Source: Sporosarcina sp. (GTDB lineage: Bacteria > Bacillota > Bacilli > Bacillales_A > Planococcaceae). Taken from it: DNA of 34,846 bases. Below, piece after piece: positions 30,739 through 34,846 of the stretch. Numbering within the stretch: the stretch's first letter is position 1; every line of letters starts with the position of its first letter. The position numbers and the translations under genes were made by a program. The stretch covers positions 1 through 34,846 of the forward strand of contig NZ_JARICI010000051.1 in the NCBI RefSeq assembly GCF_029257255.1, in the 5' to 3' direction. Under the pieces are notes generated by a model, which was not told the DNA's origin, did not search any database, and was given only the letters and a program-made list of their open reading frames with translations.

Positions 30739-30752
30739 TGCGTCTGTTTTTT
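30724..30752 (+). terminator. Terminator of the cyd operon, overlapping the cydS stop
   Basis: AAAACAGACG (30724-30733) pairs with CGTCTGTTTT (30741-30750), followed by further T. The cydS TAA (30736-30738) is in the 7-base loop, so ribosomes finishing cydS could affect folding. Confidence 0.82.
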
Positions 30753-30765
30753 GATTTGCCTGGCA

Positions 30766-30774
30766 TGGTACAAT
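30766..30774 (+). promoter_or_regulatory. Extended -10 promoter for rlmCD
   Basis: TGGTACAAT has the TGn extension plus TACAAT (30769-30774), about 30 bases before the ATG. No good -35 is seen, which is usual for extended -10 promoters. Confidence 0.55.
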
Positions 30775-30803
30775 AGAAGTATCTGAAAGATGGAGGAAAA
30801 ATC

Positions 30804-32174
30804 ATGAGTTTTGCTGTAAATAAAAACGATCGAATAGAAGTGCAAATAGAGGATCTGACACATGACGGAGCAGGAGTAGCGAAAGTCGACGGCTATCCGC
30901 TTTTCATTCAGGGCGCTTTGCCAGGAGAGACGGCAGAAGTACTGGTGCTGAAAACATTGAAAAAGTATGGCTTTGCGAAACTAATGAATGTCCTGCAACC
31001 TGCGCCAGAGCGCGTAACACCGCCTTGCCATGTGTTCCCAACATGCGGTGGCTGCCAGCTGCAGCACTTGTCCTATGAGGCGCAGCTGATTCAGAAACGG
31101 AAGTCAGTACGCGATGTGATGGATCGAATCGCCAAATTGCCGGATGTTCCGGTGCTTGAAGTAAAAGGAATGGACGACCCATGGCGCTATCGTAACAAAT
31201 CGCAAATCCCGTTCGATACGGAAAACGACCGGGTCATTACAGGATTTTATAAATCCCGCACACATCATATCGTGGATACCGATGTCTGTTTGATTCAAAC
31301 GGTAGAAGCAGACAACTTGATGAGGCTTCTGAAGCATAAAATTCAGCAACTTGGCATTGAAACCTATGATGAGAAGACACATAGAGGGATGCTTCGGCAT
31401 TTGATTGTACGAAAAGCACGGCAGACTGGGCAAGTGATGGTTGTACTCGTTACCCGACATAAAAAGTTTCCGCAGAAAGATGCAGTAGTGGATTTGATTC
31501 GGCAGGAAGTCCCGGAAGTTACGTCCATTATGCAGAACGTAAACAGTGCAAACACCAATGTCATCATGGGCAATGAAACGATTAATCTGTATGGTGAAAA
31601 TGTCATCATCGACCGGATTGGCGATACGTCATTCGAAATTTCAGCGCGTTCCTTCTATCAGGTGAATCCTGTGCAGACAGAAGTGTTGTATCAGCAGGCG
31701 CTTGACTATGCGGGTCTGACGGGCAATGAAACGGTCATCGATGCTTATTGTGGAATTGGTACAATTTCTTTATTCCTGGCGAAACAGGCGAAGGAAGTAT
31801 ACGGAGTGGAAATTGTTCCGCAGGCCATTCAAGATGCCAAACGAAATGCTGAATTGAACGGCATAACAAATACTCATTTTGAAGCAGGAGCTGCTGAAGA
31901 AATCATTCCGAAATGGTATGCAGACGGCAAACGGTTCGATGTATTGGTAGTAGATCCGCCGCGCAAAGGCTGCGATGAAAAGTTATTAGAAACGATTTTG
32001 GAATATAAGCCGAGAAAAGTGGTTTATGTATCATGTAATCCAGGAACGCTTGCACGCGATTTGCGTATTTTGGAAGATGGCGGCTACCGTACGAAAGAAG
32101 TGCAGCCTGTGGATATGTTCCCACATAGCAGTCATGTGGAGTGCGTGGCGTTGCTACAAAGAGAAACTATATAG
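30804..32174 (+). CDS. rlmCD: 23S rRNA (uracil-5-)-methyltransferase (RlmCD, YefA-like)
   Basis: A TrmA/RumA-family RNA m5U methyltransferase of 456 residues. The order is an N-terminal TRAM domain (about 1-60), an iron-sulfur cluster region with CHVFPTCGGCQLQH, a central domain, and the SAM-binding domain (IDAYCGIGTISLFLA, YGVEIVPQAIQDA). The catalytic segment VVDPPRKGCD and YVSCNPGTLARD carries the nucleophile Cys. The B. subtilis counterpart YefA methylates both U747 and U1939 of 23S rRNA; the same dual role here is inferred. It marks the end of the conserved block; AT-rich accessory genes follow. Confidence 0.93.
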   Translation: MSFAVNKNDRIEVQIEDLTHDGAGVAKVDGYPLFIQGALPGETAEVLVLKTLKKYGFAKLMNVLQPAPERVTPPCHVFPTCGGCQLQHLSYEAQLIQKRKSVRDVMDRIAKLPDVPVLEVKGMDDPWRYRNKSQIPFDTENDRVITGFYKSRTHHIVDTDVCLIQTVEADNLMRLLKHKIQQLGIETYDEKTHRGMLRHLIVRKARQTGQVMVVLVTRHKKFPQKDAVVDLIRQEVPEVTSIMQNVNSANTNVIMGNETINLYGENVIIDRIGDTSFEISARSFYQVNPVQTEVLYQQALDYAGLTGNETVIDAYCGIGTISLFLAKQAKEVYGVEIVPQAIQDAKRNAELNGITNTHFEAGAAEEIIPKWYADGKRFDVLVVDPPRKGCDEKLLETILEYKPRKVVYVSCNPGTLARDLRILEDGGYRTKEVQPVDMFPHSSHVECVALLQRETI

Positions 32175-32322
32175 AAATCCTTAGTTTTAAACACTTTCAC
32201 AAGCATTTCGTGTTTTTAGGAGAAGGTGAAAAGGCGAGAAATAAAGTACTGAAAAACCATATTACCGTTTCAGTGGTAATTGATCTGGGGTGTGGGAACA
32301 CAATAGAATAAAAATATTGTAA

Positions 32323-32353
32323 GGCGTTCAAATAAAATGAACGTCTTTTTTTT
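32323..32353 (+). terminator. Intrinsic terminator between rlmCD and the methyltransferase
   Basis: GGCGTTCA (32323-32330) pairs with TGAACGTC (32338-32345), one G-U pair, 7-base loop, then eight T (32346-32353). It is about 150 bases after rlmCD; the bases between hold no ORF with a ribosome site and only weak hairpins (for example ATTACC/GGTAAT near 32261-32280). Confidence 0.82.
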
Positions 32354-32383
32354 ACGCCTAAAAATGGAGAATAGAGGTGGAAT

Positions 32384-33445
32384 ATGACAAAAATAACTTT
32401 AGGAAGTTTATTTGATGGGATTGGTGTATTTCCATTAGCTGCTTCTCGTTATGGAATTCAACCAATATGGGCAAGTGAAATTGAAAAAGCACATATATCA
32501 ATTACGAAGCGACATTTTCCTAACATACATCATTTAGGAGATATTACCAAAGTAAATGGTGGAGAGATATCACCTGTTCATATCATTACATTTGGCTCAC
32601 CTTGTCAGAATTTATCCAATATCGGTAAACGAGAAGGTCTTACAGGAAGTCAATCTAGTTTATTTTATCATGCAATAAGAATTATTGAAGAAATGAGGTG
32701 TGCAACGAATGGAACATATCCAGTTATCGCTGTTTGGGAAAACGTCATGGGAGCTTTTTCATCAAATGACAGGCTGGATTTTAAGGCCGTGCTTGAATCG
32801 TTCACAAATACCGAAATTCCAATGCCTGCTTCCGAAGTAAGGGCAAACGCCGGAATGGTCCGAGGGAATGATATTGATATCGCATGGCGATTGTTGGATG
32901 CCCAATATTGGGGAAGGCCCACACTTGCTCAAAGAAGAAGACGTATCTTCCTCGTGGCAGATTTTGGAGGATCACGTGCCACAGAAATATTATTTAAAGC
33001 CCGCGATTTGCAATCGGTTTTTACGTCTTGCGGAGAGAGCAGGCTGTCCACCACCATCGCCAGTAGAATATCTACTCAAAAAGCAAGGGGGAAAATACCC
33101 ATCATCCGTCCCTTTCAAGAACGACGTATGCGAAGTACAGCCAAAGAAAAAAATGAAAAAGGATTTCATGGAAGTTTCGGAAGAACAGGAGATCCTTTCC
33201 CCACTTTACTCGCGGGATCCGTAAATTATTTTACATTTTGGTACGAAGGAGAAGAGAAAGAAGGATTTATTCGCCAACTTACTCCATTGGAATGCGAACG
33301 TTTAATGGGGTTACCAGAGGGATGGACAGCCCATGGAAATAAAGGTGAAGCAATAAGTGATTATGCTAGATATAAGGCTATTGGAAATGCGATTGCTGTA
33401 CCATGTGCGGAATATATTATGGCTGGTATTGCAGAAGTGTTATAG
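32384..33445 (+). CDS. DNA (cytosine-5-)-methyltransferase, orphan or phage-type
   Basis: A 353-residue C5 methyltransferase with motifs in canonical order: I LFDGIGVFPLAA, IV GSPCQNLS with catalytic Cys74, VI VWENV, VIII QRRRRIFLVADF, a variable target-recognition region of about 195-285, IX RQLTPLECERLMGLPEGWT and X YKAIGNAIAVPCAEY. The LFDGIG-FPLAA start and PEGWT end resemble methyltransferases of phages and integrated elements. No restriction gene is next to it. The target sequence cannot be predicted. The base composition and position at the edge of the conserved block suggest horizontal transfer. Confidence 0.92.
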   Translation: MTKITLGSLFDGIGVFPLAASRYGIQPIWASEIEKAHISITKRHFPNIHHLGDITKVNGGEISPVHIITFGSPCQNLSNIGKREGLTGSQSSLFYHAIRIIEEMRCATNGTYPVIAVWENVMGAFSSNDRLDFKAVLESFTNTEIPMPASEVRANAGMVRGNDIDIAWRLLDAQYWGRPTLAQRRRRIFLVADFGGSRATEILFKARDLQSVFTSCGESRLSTTIASRISTQKARGKIPIIRPFQERRMRSTAKEKNEKGFHGSFGRTGDPFPTLLAGSVNYFTFWYEGEEKEGFIRQLTPLECERLMGLPEGWTAHGNKGEAISDYARYKAIGNAIAVPCAEYIMAGIAEVL

Positions 33446-33461
33446 GTACCAAACCACCATA

Positions 33462-33489
33462 TGACAAATTTTATCTGTCACGCTTTTTT
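33462..33489 (+). terminator. Weak terminator after the methyltransferase
   Basis: TGACA (33462-33466) pairs with TGTCA (33476-33480), followed closely by six T. The stem is only five base pairs, so efficiency is doubtful. Confidence 0.35.
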
Positions 33490-33628
33490 ATGATATGAGA
33501 TAACAAAATTATGTCTATACTGATTCACTGTAGCAATATCGACTCTACCATATTTACTTTTAGTTTCTATGAGTATGTATTAGAATGGAGATAATAGTCC
33601 TAGAAATAGGGGGAATGGAGAGAGATAG

Positions 33629-34750
33629 ATGATACTAGAAAAAGTCGAGATAGTAAATTATCGGATGTTGAAAGATTTTGAGCTAGATTTAAAAAGTGAT
33701 CTTTCATTAATAGTGGGAAAAAATAATTGTGGAAAAACATCATTATTAACAGTTATGGATAAATTCCTAAATTTTAATAGTAATCAATTTAAGTGGGATG
33801 ATTTTAATTTGGATTTTCAAAAGTATATATTTGAAAAAATGGTTAAAAATGTAAAAGAGATTGAGAAAAATTTTGAATCCGATGGCATTAAGCTAACCCT
33901 TTTTATTAGTTATGATGAAAATGATAATTATGCTAATATTCAAAACCTTATGCTTGATCTAAATCCAGCAAATAATACTGTTGTGTTAGAATTTGACTAT
34001 TCGATTTTGGAAGACAAATTTAAAAATCTAAAAAAAGATTATGAAGAACTTGCAGAAAAAAACTTCGAACAATTTATAAAGTATATTAAAAAGAATTTCA
34101 AAAAGTATTTTACTTTAAACGTATATGCACGTGGATATGATGTAGTTAAGAAAAAGCTTACTGAAGAAAAGTCTGCTCCTCTAGATAAAAAAGAAGTGCA
34201 AAGAATTATTAGATTTCAAAGTATAAAAGCTAGTCGTGAGGCCTCCAATAAACATAATGATCACTCTTTATCATCACTTTCGTCGAGATATTATGAATAT
34301 TTAAAGGGAAATGAATCTGAAACTATTATTGAATTTGAAAAAGCTATTATGGACACTGATGAATCTTTGAATCAAATTTATAAAAAGGTTTTTTCTAATA
34401 TTGGACAAAGTGTTGCAAAATTTGGCGGTGTTGATGGTGAAACTCAAATAAGTATACAATCATCTTTAGGAGAAAAGGAACTTCTTTCTGGAAATACAAC
34501 GTTATACTATAAATATGATGAAGTACATTTACCAGAAAGTTACAATGGTTTAGGGTATTTAAATCTAATCGGTATCATTTTTGAAATAGAAACAATTATT
34601 GCTGGATTCCATGGTAAAGAGAATGAAGAATCTGCGGATATTAATATTTTATTTATTGAGGAACCGGAGGCACATACACATCCGCAACTTCAATATATTT
34701 TTATAAAAAATATTAAAGAATTGAATCAATTTCATAATTGCTCTTTTTAA
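33629..34750 (+). pseudogene. OLD-like AAA ATPase gene, truncated after Walker B
   Basis: A 373-residue product in strongly AT-rich DNA. It begins MILEKVEIVNYRML followed by Walker A VGKNNCGKTS (about 29-38). A long charged, helical middle follows, then YNGLGYLNLIGIIFEIE and Walker B ILFIEEPEAHTHPQLQY (about 339-355). This is the ABC-type ATPase of OLD/RecF-like proteins such as GajA of Gabija. Such proteins continue with a His-switch (THS) segment and usually a TOPRIM nuclease domain. Here the frame stops after FHNCSF, and no forward frame in the remaining 96 bases shows those parts. It is likely a 3'-truncated defence gene. A stand-alone short ATPase is possible but unlikely because the switch is missing. 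Confidence 0.7.
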
Positions 34751-34786
34751 AAATACAAACAAGAGCCGAATTGGCAAATTGTATTT
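34751..34786 (-). terminator. Hairpin, possible minus-strand terminator
   Basis: AAATACAA (34751-34758) and TTGTATTT (34779-34786) form a perfect 8-base stem, with GCC/GGC pairing inside. Read on the minus strand it is followed by a T run, as expected for a terminator of a leftward gene entering from the right edge. Confidence 0.4.
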
Positions 34787-34799
34787 CAAAAAACAGAAA

Positions 34800-34846
34800 T
34801 CATGCAGCTTGAAGCAGTTGTAACCTGCTGTTGATTCGATCAGCAG
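34800..34846 (-). CDS. Possible C-terminal end of a leftward gene cut by the window edge
   Basis: On the minus strand, one frame from the window edge reads ADRINSRLQLLQAA and stops (complement of 34800-34802), just before the minus-strand hairpin. Fourteen residues are too few to identify anything. A transposase that interrupted the ATPase gene is one possibility. Confidence 0.2.
   Translation of the reverse strand, partial: ADRINSRLQLLQAA

Noticed and set aside
32868..33224. Frameshift inside the cytosine methyltransferase
   Set aside because: An alternative frame is open there, but the main frame keeps motifs I to X in order and its variable region is expected to be diverged.

Overview
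The window is low-to-mid GC Firmicute DNA. Gene order matches the Bacillus subtilis yebE-yebG-pur-yerA-yerB-yerC-pcrB-pcrA-ligA-camS-gatCAB-dgkB-rlmCD block, so the organism belongs to Bacillales. Protein divergence and the intergenic repeats fit a Planococcaceae (Sporosarcina-like) member better than Bacillus itself; this placement is inference, with no rRNA to confirm it.

Layout. (1) 181-890: two small conserved genes, a DUF2179 membrane protein and a NETI protein. (2) 891-1270: control region of the purine operon, with a PurR-type PurBox, a sigma-A promoter, a guanine riboswitch and an intrinsic terminator. (3) 1271-11982: purE-K-S-Q-L-F-M-N-H-D, tightly packed and often overlapping; purB and purC, which lie between purK and purS in B. 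subtilis, are absent. (4) 11983-12312: operon terminator, then a dense cluster of DnaA-box-like 9-mers. (5) 12313-15411: yerA, yerB, yerC. (6) 15450-15867: a gene-free stretch with a short copy of a dispersed repeat. (7) 15868-22020: pcrB, pcrA, ligA, camS. (8) 22021-25443: gatC-gatA-gatB behind a structured leader. (9) 25444-25803: a repeat nested inside inverted arms, then a terminator. (10) 25804-27927: a thioredoxin-like protein, dgkB, and a convergent Nudix gene. (11) 28124-30738: a 30-residue membrane ORF, cydA, cydB and a CydS-like subunit. (12) 30804-32174: rlmCD. (13) 32384 to the end: an AT-rich accessory segment with a C5-cytosine methyltransferase and an OLD-like ATPase gene that stops just after Walker B.

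How the genes work together. The pur genes encode IMP synthesis except the SAICAR synthetase (PurC) and adenylosuccinate lyase (PurB) steps. They are controlled at initiation (PurBox) and by a guanine-sensing leader. pcrA and ligA serve DNA repair and replication, gatCAB makes Gln-tRNA(Gln), pcrB makes heptaprenylglyceryl phosphate, and dgkB recycles diacylglycerol. The cyd genes encode a bd-type menaquinol oxidase.

The most unusual observation is in PurQ, the glutaminase subunit of FGAM synthase. It is a full-length intact ORF, but the nucleophile Cys is Gly87, the triad His is Leu196, and other signature positions have changed. Its partner PurL also departs from family signatures (HNHP reads HNSP). 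Either the FGAM synthase runs on free ammonia, a second PurQ exists elsewhere, or the pathway is decaying or has changed role. Other points of interest are the DnaA-box cluster after purD, the gatC leader hairpin, the micro-ORF before cydA, and the truncated defence-type ATPase at the right edge.
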